Origin: Thiohalocapsa sp963704155
GTDB taxonomy: Bacteria > Pseudomonadota > Gammaproteobacteria > Chromatiales > Chromatiaceae
DNA: 64,000 nt
NCBI GenBank assembly: GCA_963704155.1
Contig: CAVPHF010000023.1
Coordinates: 62,001-126,000 of the forward strand
Reading direction: 5' to 3'
Translations under genes and position numbers: made by a program
In this document: in pieces, positions 27,530-37,024 of the stretch
How the letters are laid out: each line of letters begins with the position of its first letter
How positions within the stretch are numbered: the first letter of the stretch is position 1
Notes under the pieces: generated by a model
The model's input: the letters and a program-made list of their open reading frames with translations, nothing else
Databases searched by the model: none
Told to the model about the DNA's origin: nothing

Positions 27530-28594
27530 TCAGTTGACCTTCGGGTCCAGTTCGCCCTTGGCGTAGCGGTCGGTCATGGCATCGAGCGACAGGACCTTGA
27601 TCTTGCTCGCGTTCCCCGCGGTTCCGAAGGACTCGTAGCGCGCCTTGCAAATCTCCTTCATGGCCTTGGTTGCAGCCGCCAGGTACTTGCGCGGGTCGAA
27701 GTTCTTCGGGTTCTCGGCCAAGTGCTTGCGGATGGCGCCGGTGGAGGCCATGCGCAGGTCGGTATCGATATTGACCTTGCGCACGCCGTTCTTGATGCCC
27801 TCGGCGATCTCTTCCACCGGCACGCCATAGGTCTCACCCATGTCGCCGCCGAACTGATCGATGATCTTCAGCCAGTCCTGCGGCACCGACGAAGAGCCGT
27901 GCATGACCAGATGGGTGTCTGGGATGCGCTCATGGATCTCGCGGATACGCTGGATGGCCAGGATGTCACCGGTCGGAGGACGGCTGAACTTGTAGGCGCC
28001 ATGGGAGGTACCGATGGCGATGGCCAGCGCATCCACCTTGGTGTCCTTGACGAACTGCGCGGCCTCTTCCGGATCGGTCAGCAACTGGCTGTGGTCGAGC
28101 TTACCCTCGGCGCCGGAGCCGTCCTCTTCGCCGGCCATTCCGGTCTCCAGCGAGCCTAGGCAACCGAGTTCACCCTCGACGGAGACACCGCACGCATGTG
28201 CCATGTCGACCACCTGACGGGTGACACTGGCGTTGTAGTCATAGCTCATCGGCGTCTTCATGTCTTCGCCGAGCGAGCCGTCCATCATCACCGAGCTGAA
28301 GCCAAGCTGAATGGAGCGCTGGCAGATGGCCGGAGAGCCGCCGTGATCCTGGTGCATGCACACCGGGATGTGCGGCCACTCCTCGATGGCGGAGAGGATC
28401 AAATGACGCAGAAACGGCGCGCCGGCGTACGAGCGGGCACCGGCGGACGCCTGCACGATGACCGGCGAGTCGGTCTCGTCGGCCGCCTCCATGATGGCGC
28501 GCATCTGCTCCAGGTTGTTGACATTGAAGGCCGGCACGCCGTAGCCGTGCTCGGCGGCGTGATCAAGCATCTGACGAAGTGAGATCAGGGCCAT
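27530..28594 (-). CDS. fba: Class II fructose-bisphosphate aldolase
   Basis: This zinc-dependent aldolase joins or splits fructose 1,6-bisphosphate, and sedoheptulose bisphosphate in the Calvin cycle. The 354-residue protein has the zinc and catalytic segments CMHQDHGGS, EGELGCLGS, a later His in VMHGSSSVP, and the phosphate-binding segment GVRKVNIDTDLR. The sequence style (MALISLRQMLDHAAEHGYGVPAFN) is that of CbbA-type aldolases of autotrophic proteobacteria. AGAGGAG lies about nine bases before the ATG. It is the last gene of the carbon block, 150 bases after pyk, and is followed by a strong terminator. Confidence 0.96.
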   Translation of the reverse strand: MALISLRQMLDHAAEHGYGVPAFNVNNLEQMRAIMEAADETDSPVIVQASAGARSYAGAPFLRHLILSAIEEWPHIPVCMHQDHGGSPAICQRSIQLGFSSVMMDGSLGEDMKTPMSYDYNASVTRQVVDMAHACGVSVEGELGCLGSLETGMAGEEDGSGAEGKLDHSQLLTDPEEAAQFVKDTKVDALAIAIGTSHGAYKFSRPPTGDILAIQRIREIHERIPDTHLVMHGSSSVPQDWLKIIDQFGGDMGETYGVPVEEIAEGIKNGVRKVNIDTDLRMASTGAIRKHLAENPKNFDPRKYLAAATKAMKEICKARYESFGTAGNASKIKVLSLDAMTDRYAKGELDPKVN

Positions 28595-28744
28595 TGCGGT
28601 TCTCTCCTCTGTTTGTTCGCGGGTTGTTTAGGTGACGTTGATCGGATTGACGGGCATGGGGTGATGTGTGTCTGTTGATCGATCTAAGCCAGGCCGCCCT
28701 GATTGCATAAATCCAGGGCCGGCCAGCCGCCTCGCGGCCTGTTG

Positions 28745-30187
28745 CTAGTCTTCCGCCAGCAGCGTGTGCTCGCCGACGCGCATAATCTTCATGATGTTGG
28801 TCTGGCCTTCGACGCCGCTGCGGTCCCCCTTCGTGATAATCACAAGATCGCCGTCCTTGACGGTCCCCCGGCGCAGCAGCTCTTCGATGACCTCCCGATT
28901 GACCTCGTGGATGTCGGTGCTCGCCACATCGAAGCTTACCGGATAAACGCCGCGGAAAAGCGTCACTTTTCGACGGGTTGGAACCTGGCGGGTCATCGCG
29001 TAGATCGGAATGCCGGAACTGATCCGCGACATCCACTTCACGGTCGAGCCGGTCTCAGTCAGCGCGGCGATGGCCTTTACCCCCAGATGATTGGCGGTAT
29101 ACATCGCGGCCATGGCGATGCCCTCATCGACGCGGCCGAACAGGGAATCGATGCGGTGGCCGGAGCGTCGTGCATTCTTCTCCGCCTCCAGGCAGATGCG
29201 ATCGAGCGCCTGGACCACCTTGGGCGGGTTCTTTCCGATCGATGACTCCGCCGACAGCATCACAGCATCGGTTCCGTCGAGCACGGCGTTGGCGACATCG
29301 AACACCTCGGCGCGCGTCGGGATTGGATTGTCGATCATCGATTGCATCATCTGCGTCGCCGTGATGACGACGCTGTTGCGCTCCCGAGCCAGACTGATCA
29401 GGCGCTTCTGAACCGCCGGCAGCTCGGCGTCGCCGATCTCGACGCCGAGGTCGCCACGCGCGACCATGATGGCGTCCGCCGCGTCGATGATGTCTTCCAA
29501 TGCCCGCAGTGCCTCGGCACGCTCGATCTTAGCGACTATGCCGCCACTGCCCCCGGCCTCGTGGAACAGCTCGCGGGCCAAGCGCACATCGTCGCCGTTG
29601 CAGACGAAGGAAACGGCCAGATAGTCGGCATCGATCTCAGCGGCGAAGCGGATATCGGCCTTATCCTTTTCGGTTAGCGCCGGCGCCGAAAGACCGCCGC
29701 CCTTCCTATTGATACCCTTGTTGTTGGACAGCGTGCCGCCAATCGTCACTCGGCAGTCGATGCGCCGGCCACGAACGGCCTCGACCTCGAACTCGATCGC
29801 GCCATCGTCGAGCAACAGCGTGTCGCCGGCAGCAACATCATCCACCAGGCTGGGCAGCGTGGTCCCGACGCGCGTCTGATCGCCGCCGTCTACAGGACAG
29901 TCGGCGTCGATCGCGAAGCACTCCCCGCGGAACAGTTCGATCGGACCATGAGCGAACTTGCCGACACGGATCTTTGGGCCCTGCAGGTCCATCAGCAGTC
30001 CAACCTCGCGCCCGGCGGCCTGGGCACGCTCGCGCAGTTGCACGGCGCGGGCGCGATGGCGCTCGTGCGTGTCGTGGGACAGGTTGAGCCGCACCAGGTC
30101 GACACCGGCCGCGATCATGGCGTCCATGATCTCCACGCCATCGGTCGCGGGACCCAGGGTCGCGACGATCTTTGTGCGTCTAGGCAT
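28745..30187 (-). CDS. pyk: Pyruvate kinase
   Basis: This enzyme turns phosphoenolpyruvate and ADP into pyruvate and ATP. The 480-residue protein begins with RRTKIVATLGPATDG and has MDLQGPKIRVG, the active-site segment IVAKIERAEAL, MVARGDLGVEIG and the TATQMMQSMIDNP motif, plus the C-terminal regulatory domain (from about 360). No truncation is seen. It lies between pgk (95 bases upstream) and fba. With ppdK elsewhere in the window the cell has both directions of the PEP/pyruvate step. Confidence 0.97.
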   Translation of the reverse strand: MPRRTKIVATLGPATDGVEIMDAMIAAGVDLVRLNLSHDTHERHRARAVQLRERAQAAGREVGLLMDLQGPKIRVGKFAHGPIELFRGECFAIDADCPVDGGDQTRVGTTLPSLVDDVAAGDTLLLDDGAIEFEVEAVRGRRIDCRVTIGGTLSNNKGINRKGGGLSAPALTEKDKADIRFAAEIDADYLAVSFVCNGDDVRLARELFHEAGGSGGIVAKIERAEALRALEDIIDAADAIMVARGDLGVEIGDAELPAVQKRLISLARERNSVVITATQMMQSMIDNPIPTRAEVFDVANAVLDGTDAVMLSAESSIGKNPPKVVQALDRICLEAEKNARRSGHRIDSLFGRVDEGIAMAAMYTANHLGVKAIAALTETGSTVKWMSRISSGIPIYAMTRQVPTRRKVTLFRGVYPVSFDVASTDIHEVNREVIEELLRRGTVKDGDLVIITKGDRSGVEGQTNIMKIMRVGEHTLLAED

Positions 30188-30254
30188 GTGGAGTATCGCG
30201 TTCCGAGTCGTGAGTGACCAGTTTCAGATGGGCAAGAGATCAAGTGCGCTCGGC

Positions 30255-30287
30255 CTCAAGACTCGCCCCTCGCAACTCGAAACTAGT
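30255..30287. repeat. Intergenic ACTCG-rich repeat, copy A
   Basis: Between pyk and pgk, CCCCTCGCAACTCGAAACTAG matches at 17-18 of about 21 positions the stretch CCCCTCGCGACTCGACACTTG before sdhA (48801-48821). A related GAGTCGTGAGTGAC lies at 30205-30218 and could pair loosely with it. Confidence 0.5.
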
Positions 30288-31464
30288 CTTTCGCCCTCGC
30301 CTCCAACATCGCCACGGCCGGCAGGGTCTTGCCCTCCAGGAACTCGAGGAAGGCACCACCGGCCGTCGAGATGTAAGACACCTTGTCGTAGATGTCGTAC
30401 TTCTGTATGGCGGCGATGGTATCGCCGCCGCCCGCCAGCGTGAAGGCATTGGTTTCGGCGATCGCCATCGAGACGGTCTTCGTTCCTGCGCCGAACTGAT
30501 CGAACTCGAACACGCCGACCGGGCCGTTCCAGACGACGGTGCCGGCCTTCTTGATGATCTCGGCCAGTTCTTCCGCGCTGTTCGGGCCGATATCGAAGAT
30601 CATATCGTCGTCTGCCACCTCATCGGCTGCTTTAAGCACCGCCGGCTCCTTCTCGTCGAACTGCTTGCCGCAGACGACGTCGGTCGCGATCGGGATGGTC
30701 GCGCCGCGTGCGGTCATCTTCTCCATCAGCATCTTCGCGGTATCGACCAGATCGGCCTCGCACAGCGACTTGCCGACATTGTGGCCAGCGGCCATCAGAA
30801 AGGTGTTGGCGATACCGCCACCCACGACCAGCTGATCGACCTTCTCGGACAAGGCCTCGAGCACGGTCAGCTTGGTGGAGACCTTGGAGCCGCCGACGAT
30901 TGCGACCATTGGCCGCGCCGGCTTGGCCAGCGCCTTGTTCAGCGCGTCGAGTTCCTCCGACAGCAACAGCCCAGCGCAGGCGACGGGCGCAAACTTGCCG
31001 GCGCCATGCGTCGATGCCTGCGCACGGTGCGCCGTCCCGAAGGCGTCCATGACGTAGACGTCACAGAGCGCCGCGTACTGCTTGGACAGGGCCTCGTCAT
31101 CCTTCTTCTCGCCCTTGTTGAAGCGCACGTTCTCCAGCAGCACCAGCTCGCCATCGCCGACCTCGGGCGCGGCCTCCAGATAGTCCTTCACGACACGCAC
31201 CTCGCGGCCTAGCTTCTCGCCCAGATCCGCCGCAACGGGCGCCAGCGAGTTCTCCTCGGAGTAGACACCCTCCTCCGGGCGGCCGAGATGCGACATGACC
31301 ATGACCTTGGCACCAGCGTCCAGGCAGTGCTTGAAGGTCGGCATCGACGCACTGATGCGGGCGTCAGACGTGACCTTGCCGTTCTTCACCGGGACGTTCA
31401 GATCGGAGCGAATCAGCACACGCTTACCGGCAAGATCGAGATCAGCGAGTTTGTTGAAAGACAT
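30283..31464 (-). CDS. pgk: Phosphoglycerate kinase
   Basis: This enzyme transfers phosphate between 3-phosphoglycerate and ATP, in glycolysis and the Calvin cycle. The protein is 393 residues from the ATG at 31464 (MSFNKLADLDLAGKRVLIR). It has RSDLNVPV, the substrate-binding HLGRPEEGV, the nucleotide-site GGSKVSTKL, and VVWNGPVGVFEF with the C-terminal GGGDTIAAI loop. The frame is open 45 codons upstream of the ATG into an inverted repeat, which is not part of the protein. It is in the order tkt-gap-pgk-pyk-fba. Confidence 0.97.
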   Translation of the reverse strand: MSFNKLADLDLAGKRVLIRSDLNVPVKNGKVTSDARISASMPTFKHCLDAGAKVMVMSHLGRPEEGVYSEENSLAPVAADLGEKLGREVRVVKDYLEAAPEVGDGELVLLENVRFNKGEKKDDEALSKQYAALCDVYVMDAFGTAHRAQASTHGAGKFAPVACAGLLLSEELDALNKALAKPARPMVAIVGGSKVSTKLTVLEALSEKVDQLVVGGGIANTFLMAAGHNVGKSLCEADLVDTAKMLMEKMTARGATIPIATDVVCGKQFDEKEPAVLKAADEVADDDMIFDIGPNSAEELAEIIKKAGTVVWNGPVGVFEFDQFGAGTKTVSMAIAETNAFTLAGGGDTIAAIQKYDIYDKVSYISTAGGAFLEFLEGKTLPAVAMLEARAKD

Positions 31465-31550
31465 TGGGTCGTGCCTCGTTCGATGAATTTTTACTCTGAC
31501 AAGCGATCTGGAAAACGACCGCGCGCTTTCCGCATCACTTAATGGAGACC

Positions 31551-31604
31551 AACGAGTGTCGAGTATCGAGAAGGAATCTGTCCCCTCGATACTCGTCACT
31601 CGCT
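31551..31604. repeat. Long inverted repeat between gap and pgk (copy B)
   Basis: Two 20-base arms (31551-31570 and 31585-31604) are reverse complements at 18 of 20 positions; the inner 11 bases CGAGTATCGAG/CTCGATACTCG pair perfectly around a 14-base loop. The right arm core CTCGATACTC recurs before sdhA. It ends just inside the gap stop region and could shape or stabilise the gap-pgk mRNA. Confidence 0.7.
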
Positions 31605-31606
31605 AC

Positions 31607-32608
31607 TTACTTGGCAACGTGCTCGACCAGGCGCAGCATGTTGCAGGTGTAGCCGTACTCGTTGTCGTACCAGGCAACGACCTTGACGAAGGTCGGGTCG
31701 AGCGCAATGCCGGCCTCCGAGTCGAAGATCGACGGCGTGTTGCAACCGCGGAAGTCGGTGGCGACCACCTTCTCGTCGGTGTAGGCCAGCACACCGGCCA
31801 GGTCACCGGACTCTGATGCCGCCTTCATCGCGGCGCAGATCTCATCGTAGCTCGCGCCCTTGTTCAACTCGACGGTCAGGTCGACCACGGAGACATCCGA
31901 GGTCGGCACGCGGAAGGCCATGCCGGTGAGTTTGCCGTTCAGCTCGGGCAGCACCTTGCCGACGGCCTTGGCGGCGCCGGTCGAGGACGGGATGATGTTC
32001 TCGAGGATGCCGCGGCCGCCGCGCCAGTCCTTCATCGACGGACCGTCGACGGTCTTCTGCGTGGCAGTGGCTGCATGCACCGTGGTCATCAGACCGCGCT
32101 TGATGCCCCAGTTGTCGTGCAGGACCTTGCTGACCGGCGCCAGGCAGTTGGTGGTGCAGGAGGCCGAGGAGACGATCGCCTGACCGGCATAGGTCTTGTG
32201 GTTGACGCCGTAGACGAACATCGGCGTTGCGTCTTTGGACGGCGCCGACTGCACCACTTTCTTGGCACCGGCGTCGATGTGTTTCTGGCAGGTCTCCTCG
32301 GTCAGGAAAAAGCCGGTGCACTCGATGACCAGCTCGGCGCCGACCTCGCTCCACTTCAGGTTTGCCGGATCGCGCTCGGCAGTCAGACGAATGGACTTGC
32401 CGTTGACAATCATGGTGTTGCCGTCAACCGCGATGTCGCCCTGGAAGTTGCCGTGCACGGAATCGTACTTAAGCATGTAGGCCAGGTAGTCCGGGTCTAG
32501 CAGATCGTTGATGCCGACCACCTCGATGTTCGGGAAGTCCTTCGAGATCGCGCGGAAGGCCATACGCCCAATGCGGCCGAAGCCATTGATACCGACTTTG
32601 AGGGTCAT
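31607..32608 (-). CDS. gap: Glyceraldehyde-3-phosphate dehydrogenase, type I
   Basis: This enzyme interconverts glyceraldehyde 3-phosphate and 1,3-bisphosphoglycerate. The 333-residue protein has the NAD-binding N-terminus KVGINGFGRIGRMAF, the catalytic ASCTTNCLAP motif with its nucleophilic Cys, the TATQKTVDGPS segment, and the C-terminal WYDNEYGYTCNMLRL. It is a normal length. It follows tkt by about 100 bases, with a hairpin in between, and precedes pgk. This gene order is common in autotrophic proteobacteria. Confidence 0.97.
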   Translation of the reverse strand: MTLKVGINGFGRIGRMAFRAISKDFPNIEVVGINDLLDPDYLAYMLKYDSVHGNFQGDIAVDGNTMIVNGKSIRLTAERDPANLKWSEVGAELVIECTGFFLTEETCQKHIDAGAKKVVQSAPSKDATPMFVYGVNHKTYAGQAIVSSASCTTNCLAPVSKVLHDNWGIKRGLMTTVHAATATQKTVDGPSMKDWRGGRGILENIIPSSTGAAKAVGKVLPELNGKLTGMAFRVPTSDVSVVDLTVELNKGASYDEICAAMKAASESGDLAGVLAYTDEKVVATDFRGCNTPSIFDSEAGIALDPTFVKVVAWYDNEYGYTCNMLRLVEHVAK

Positions 32609-32659
32609 GAGGGGTTACTCCTGAGATAGAGCACGGTTGAAAAACAGGGAGGCTTACGA

Positions 32660-32693
32660 CGAGTGGCTGACGATTGGGATGCCCAGCCACTCG
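32660..32693 (-). other. Hairpin in the tkt-gap gap (possible partial terminator)
   Basis: A perfect 10-bp stem CGAGTGGCTG/CAGCCACTCG with a 14-base loop lies 18 bases past the tkt stop. On the minus strand a TTTTT tract follows about 13 bases later, too far for a classical terminator, so it may be an attenuator or an mRNA end-protecting structure. Confidence 0.4.
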
Positions 32694-32711
32694 CCTTCAA
32701 AATCTAGCCGG

Positions 32712-34724
32712 TCAGAGCAAGCTGTTGACTGCCTCGGCAACGGCGTCCGCGGTGATGCCAAACTCCTTGTAGACGGCCGGCGCGGGGGCGGACTCGCCGA
32801 AGCTGTCGACGCCAATCACTTTACCATGCATGCCGACATATTTCGGCCAGAGGCTGGTCACACCCGCCTCCACGGCAACACGGTTCCTGACGGCGTCCGG
32901 CAGCACGGATTCCTTGTAGGCAGCATCCTGGGCATCGAAGGTGTCCATCGACGGCATGGACACGACGCGCACCTTGCGCCCGGCGGCGGTCAACTGTTCG
33001 CCGGCGGCGACCGCCAACTCGACCTCGGTGCCGGTGCCAATGATGATGGCGTCCGGCGTGCCCTCACAGTCACGCAGCACATAGGCGCCCTTCTCAATGG
33101 CATGCAGCTGCTCCTCTGTACGGCTCATGTGCGGTGCGCCCTGGCGCGAGAAGATCAAGGCGGTCGGGCCCCCGCTGCGCTGAACGGCCAGCTTCCAGGC
33201 CACGGCGCTCTCGACCGCGTCGCACGGACGCCAGGTGGACATGCGAGGAGTCAGGCGCAGGATCGATACCTGCTCGACCGGCTGATGGGTAGGGCCGTCT
33301 TCTCCGAGACCGATGGAGTCGTGGGTGTAGACAAAGATCGGGTTGATCTTCATTAGCGCCGCCATGCGCACGGCGTTGCGGGCGTACTCCATGAACATCA
33401 GGAAGGTCGCGCCATAGGGCTTGAAACCCCCATGCAACGTGATGCCGTTCATCACCGCGGACATGCCGAACTCACGCACACCGTAGTAGATGTAGTTGCC
33501 GGAGGCATCGCCGGGGCTGACGCCCTTGCACCCCTTCCAAATAGTCAAATTGGAGCCGGCCAGGTCGGCAGAGCCGCCGAGGAACTCGGGCAGCATTGGG
33601 CCGAGGCCGTTCAAGGCATTTTGAGACGCCTTTCGGGTCGCGATCGTCTCCGCCTTGGCATCGACCGACTTGATGAACTCCCACGCCTTGGCGTCGAAGT
33701 CCTCGGGAAGCTCGCCGGCCATGCGCCGTTCGAACTCGGCGGCCTCGGCCGGGAACTCGGCCCTGTAGGCGGCGAAGCGGTCGTTCCAGGCGCCTTCGGC
33801 GGCAGCCCCGCGCTCCTTCGCGTCCCATGCCTGATAGATGTCGTCCGGCACCACGAAGGGCGCGTGATTCCAGCCCAGCGCCTCGCGCGTCAGCGCGATC
33901 TCGTCGTCCCCGAGCGGTGCGCCGTGGCACTCTTCCTTGCCTTGCTTGTTCGGCGAGCCGAAACCGATGATGGTCTGGCAGCAGATGAGCGTGGGCCTGT
34001 CGGTGTGCACCCGCGCCTCTTCGATGGCGGCCTTCACGGCGTCGGCATCGTGACCATCGACCTTTCGAATGACATGCCAGCCGTACGCCTCGAAGCGCTT
34101 CGGCGTGTCGTCGAGGAACCAGGCCGGCGTGTCGCCATGGCCGCGGACCTCGCCATCGATTGAGATGTTGTTGTCATCGTAGAAGGCAATCAGCTTGCCC
34201 AGGCCCAGCGCACCCGCCAAGGAGCAGGACTCGTGCGAGATGCCCTCCATCAGACAGCCATCGCCGAGGAAGCAGTAGGTGAAGTGGTCGACGATTTCAT
34301 GACCAGGCTTATTGAACTGCGCCGCGAGCACCTTCTCGGCCAACGCCATGCCAACGGCGTTGCTGATGCCTTGCCCGAGCGGACCCGTGGTGGTCTCGAC
34401 GCCGGGCGCATAGCCGTATTCGGGATGACCGGGTGTCTTCGAGTGCAACTGACGAAACTGCTTCAGGTCGTCGATGGACAGCGCGTAGCCGGTCAGATGC
34501 AACAGCGAATAGATCAGCATCGACCCGTGGCCGTTGGAGAGCACGAAGCGGTCGCGGTCTGCCCAATCGGGATTGTCCGGATTGTGCTGCATATAGTCGT
34601 TCCACAGCACCTCGGCGATGTCTGCCATGCCCATGGGCGCGCCCGGATGACCGGACTTGGCCTTCTGCACCGCATCCATGCTCAGCGCACGAATGGCGTT
34701 CGCGAGGTCTTTACGTGAGGACAT
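32712..34724 (-). CDS. tkt: Transketolase
   Basis: This thiamine diphosphate enzyme moves two-carbon units between sugar phosphates in the pentose phosphate and Calvin cycles. The protein is 670 residues from ATG 34724 (MSSRKDLANAIRALSMDAV), with AGGAG seven bases upstream. It shows the transketolase marks GHPGAPMGMADIAEVLW, the ThDP-binding FLGDGCLMEGISHE, HDSIGLGEDGPTHQP, and the C-terminal domain from about 540. Eighteen further codons upstream are open but not family-like. It leads the tkt-gap-pgk-pyk-fba group behind a good promoter. Confidence 0.97.
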   Translation of the reverse strand: MSSRKDLANAIRALSMDAVQKAKSGHPGAPMGMADIAEVLWNDYMQHNPDNPDWADRDRFVLSNGHGSMLIYSLLHLTGYALSIDDLKQFRQLHSKTPGHPEYGYAPGVETTTGPLGQGISNAVGMALAEKVLAAQFNKPGHEIVDHFTYCFLGDGCLMEGISHESCSLAGALGLGKLIAFYDDNNISIDGEVRGHGDTPAWFLDDTPKRFEAYGWHVIRKVDGHDADAVKAAIEEARVHTDRPTLICCQTIIGFGSPNKQGKEECHGAPLGDDEIALTREALGWNHAPFVVPDDIYQAWDAKERGAAAEGAWNDRFAAYRAEFPAEAAEFERRMAGELPEDFDAKAWEFIKSVDAKAETIATRKASQNALNGLGPMLPEFLGGSADLAGSNLTIWKGCKGVSPGDASGNYIYYGVREFGMSAVMNGITLHGGFKPYGATFLMFMEYARNAVRMAALMKINPIFVYTHDSIGLGEDGPTHQPVEQVSILRLTPRMSTWRPCDAVESAVAWKLAVQRSGGPTALIFSRQGAPHMSRTEEQLHAIEKGAYVLRDCEGTPDAIIIGTGTEVELAVAAGEQLTAAGRKVRVVSMPSMDTFDAQDAAYKESVLPDAVRNRVAVEAGVTSLWPKYVGMHGKVIGVDSFGESAPAPAVYKEFGITADAVAEAVNSLL

Positions 34725-34797
34725 AAGTCGCTCCTGTTGGTCGTTAGCTGAATGATTCGCCGACGGCATGGCCGGCAATCGAATTTATAACTTCCTA

Positions 34798-34827
34798 ATA
34801 TTAATGATTACCGCGAACGATGATCAA
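34798..34827 (-). promoter_or_regulatory. Sigma-70 promoter of the tkt operon
   Basis: On the minus strand TTGATC and TAATAT are 18 bases apart in an AT-rich patch that stands out from the high-GC surroundings. Transcription would start about 65 bases before the tkt ATG. No clear CbbR-type site was picked out. Confidence 0.6.
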
Positions 34828-35059
34828 GCAACTTTCGCCGCGGGCCGATGACTGGCAGACCGCCAGGCGCACAGCGAAGGCGGCCGCCGCCACCGCACAA
34901 CGACCAGAAACCCTTTAAAATTAGACGTTTTACCTGGCGACAGAGGTGGACCAAAAACCCTGACCAACCTAGGGCGTCGCAAGGCCAGGCCGCTATCCTC
35001 TGCCGCTCGCGTCCCGGACGCATCATGCGCCGATCCGGACGAACAGCACCGGTGTCAGA
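34828..35059. other. Intergenic region between tkt promoter and thioredoxin-like gene
   Basis: No gene is seen. CCCT/AGGG followed by TTTTT on the minus strand near 34950-34975 could be a weak terminator for the thioredoxin-like gene; the stem is too short to call. Confidence 0.35.
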
Positions 35060-35617
35060 TCAGCCCTCTCGCCATTTGATGGAACAACCGACGCTCGGGA
35101 TCTGCCGTTCCGGCCCCCTGCCCGTCTCGCTGACTTGCTTCATGCCTTCGAACAGATCGCGGCGAACGCCTTCCGCCGCGGTCTCCTTCCGGCTCTCGTC
35201 AAGCCGACCACGGTATTGGAGTTCGAGATCGGCGTTGTAGCCAAAGAAGTCCGGGGTGCAGACCGCACCATAGGCCTTGGCAACGGCCTGGCTCTCGTCG
35301 ATCAGATACGGAAACGGGAAATCGAACGTCTCCGCGACCTGTTTCATGCTGTCGAAGGAGTCCTCTGGATAGTCGGCCGGGTCGTTCGACATGATTGCGA
35401 CACACCCGATACCCAGCGCTGCCAGATCGCGGGTGTCGCGCACCAGTCGCTCGCGAACCGCCTTCACGTACGGACAGTGGTTGCAGATGAACATCACCAG
35501 CAGACCCTTCGGACCCTTGCAGTCGTCACGCGCCCAGATCTTGCCGTCGACCCCGGGCAGGGCGAAGTCAGGGGCCGGTTGGCCAAAGTCGCAGACGGGC
35601 GTCTCTAGTGACACCAT
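35060..35617 (-). CDS. Thioredoxin-fold redoxin (AhpC/TSA-like)
   Basis: This is a 185-residue thioredoxin-like protein of the peroxiredoxin/redoxin group. It starts at ATG 35617 with GGAGGAC eight bases upstream, and opens with the family pattern QPAPDFALPGVDGK. The likely active site is C45-N-H-C48 in FICNHCPYVK, a CxxC rather than a single peroxidatic Cys, followed by DPADYPEDSFDSMK. Similar proteins are usually annotated as thioredoxin family of unknown partner. There is no signal peptide, so it is cytoplasmic. It is divergent from metK and probably a single-gene unit. Confidence 0.85.
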   Translation of the reverse strand: MVSLETPVCDFGQPAPDFALPGVDGKIWARDDCKGPKGLLVMFICNHCPYVKAVRERLVRDTRDLAALGIGCVAIMSNDPADYPEDSFDSMKQVAETFDFPFPYLIDESQAVAKAYGAVCTPDFFGYNADLELQYRGRLDESRKETAAEGVRRDLFEGMKQVSETGRGPERQIPSVGCSIKWREG

Positions 35618-35808
35618 TGTAGTTGTCCTCCAGTCCAGGCGACCCCAACTGGGTCGGCAGGTGAATGTCTCGTCCGCATGGTACCGCATGCGCGCGCGTT
35701 GCCAAGGTCCGGGTGCTGTTAATCGACGGCCGCGTTGGCTAAACTGCCGCGCTTTTCAACCGCCGCTCGCGCGGCTCTTCGCCTAACCCGACCGGGAATA
35801 ATACCGCC

Positions 35809-36978
35809 ATGGCAAACGACTACCTGTTCACGTCCGAGTCCGTCTCGGAGGGGCATCCGGACAAGGTCGCGGATCAGATCTCAGACGCCATCCTTGACGA
35901 CATCCTCGCCAACGACCCCAACCCGGCGCTTGCGCGCGTCGCCTGCGAAACCATGATCAAAACCGGCGCGGTCGTCGTTGCCGGCGAGATAACGACTGAC
36001 CATTGGGTCGATCTCGACGTGCTGGTGCGACAAGTCGTAAACGACATCGGCTATACCAGCTCGCAGGTCGGCTTCGACGGCTCGACCTGCGCCGTGATGT
36101 CCTTGATCGGCAAGCAGTCGGGCGACATCGCCCAGGGCGTCGACCGCACCAACCCCGAAGAGCAGGGCGCCGGCGATCAGGGCCTGATGTTCGGCTATGC
36201 CACCAACGAGACCGACGTCTTGATGCCGGCGCCGATCACCTATGCGCATCGGCTGGTCGAGCGGCAGTCGGAGATGCGTAAGATGAATGTGCTTCCCTGG
36301 TTGCGTCCCGACGCCAAGAGCCAGGTCACCATGCGCTATCACGACGGCAAGGTGGTGGCGGTCGATGCGTTGGTGCTGTCCACCCAGCACGATCCGGACA
36401 TAGACCACAACCACCTGCGCGAGGCGGTGATGGAGAACATCATCCAGCCGGTGATCCCGTCGGAATGGATCCACTCCGACACCAAGATTCACATCAACCC
36501 TACCGGCAGCTTCGTTATCGGCGGACCGGTCGGCGATTGCGGCCTCACCGGACGCAAGATCATCGTCGACACCTACGGCGGCATGGCGCGCCATGGCGGC
36601 GGCGCCTTCTCCGGCAAGGACCCATCCAAGGTCGACCGCTCCGCCGCCTACGCCGGCCGCTACGTGGCCAAGAATGTGGTTGCGGCAGGGCTCGCGGACC
36701 GCTGCGAGATCCAGGTGTCGTACGCCATCGGTGTCGCCGAGCCCACCTCCATCTCGGTGGAGACCTTCGGCACCGCGAGGATCGACGAGGAGCGCATCGC
36801 CGAGCTAGTGCGCGCCCACTTTGATTTGCGCCCGTACAATCTGATCCACATGCTCGATCTGGTTCGGCCGATCTATCGCAAGACCGCCGCCTATGGGCAC
36901 TTTGGCCGCGAGCTGCCGGAATTCACCTGGGAGCGCACCGACAAAGCCGAGGCACTGCGCGATGCCGCTGGAATCTAG
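35809..36978 (+). CDS. metK: S-adenosylmethionine synthetase
   Basis: This enzyme makes S-adenosylmethionine from methionine and ATP. The 389-residue protein has the N-terminal SESVSEGHPDKVADQISDAILD, the EQGAGDQGLMFGYA hexapeptide region, and the glycine-rich loop GGAFSGKDPSKVDRSAAYAGRY. The length is normal (E. coli 384). It is followed by a hairpin, an SAH riboswitch, ahcY and metF, forming a methyl-cycle cluster. Confidence 0.98.
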   Translation: MANDYLFTSESVSEGHPDKVADQISDAILDDILANDPNPALARVACETMIKTGAVVVAGEITTDHWVDLDVLVRQVVNDIGYTSSQVGFDGSTCAVMSLIGKQSGDIAQGVDRTNPEEQGAGDQGLMFGYATNETDVLMPAPITYAHRLVERQSEMRKMNVLPWLRPDAKSQVTMRYHDGKVVAVDALVLSTQHDPDIDHNHLREAVMENIIQPVIPSEWIHSDTKIHINPTGSFVIGGPVGDCGLTGRKIIVDTYGGMARHGGGAFSGKDPSKVDRSAAYAGRYVAKNVVAAGLADRCEIQVSYAIGVAEPTSISVETFGTARIDEERIAELVRAHFDLRPYNLIHMLDLVRPIYRKTAAYGHFGRELPEFTWERTDKAEALRDAAGI

Positions 36979-36988
36979 TTACGAGTTC

Positions 36989-37020
36989 CTAGCAATTAGT
37001 CACTAGTGCCTAATTGCTAG
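36989..37020. repeat. Perfect 11-bp inverted repeat after metK
   Basis: CTAGCAATTAG and CTAATTGCTAG pair perfectly around a 10-base loop, 10 bases past the metK stop. It is unusually AT-rich for this genome. There is no T-run, only ACTTTCCC, so it is a poor terminator but could protect the metK mRNA end. Confidence 0.6.
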
Positions 37021-37024
37021 ACTT

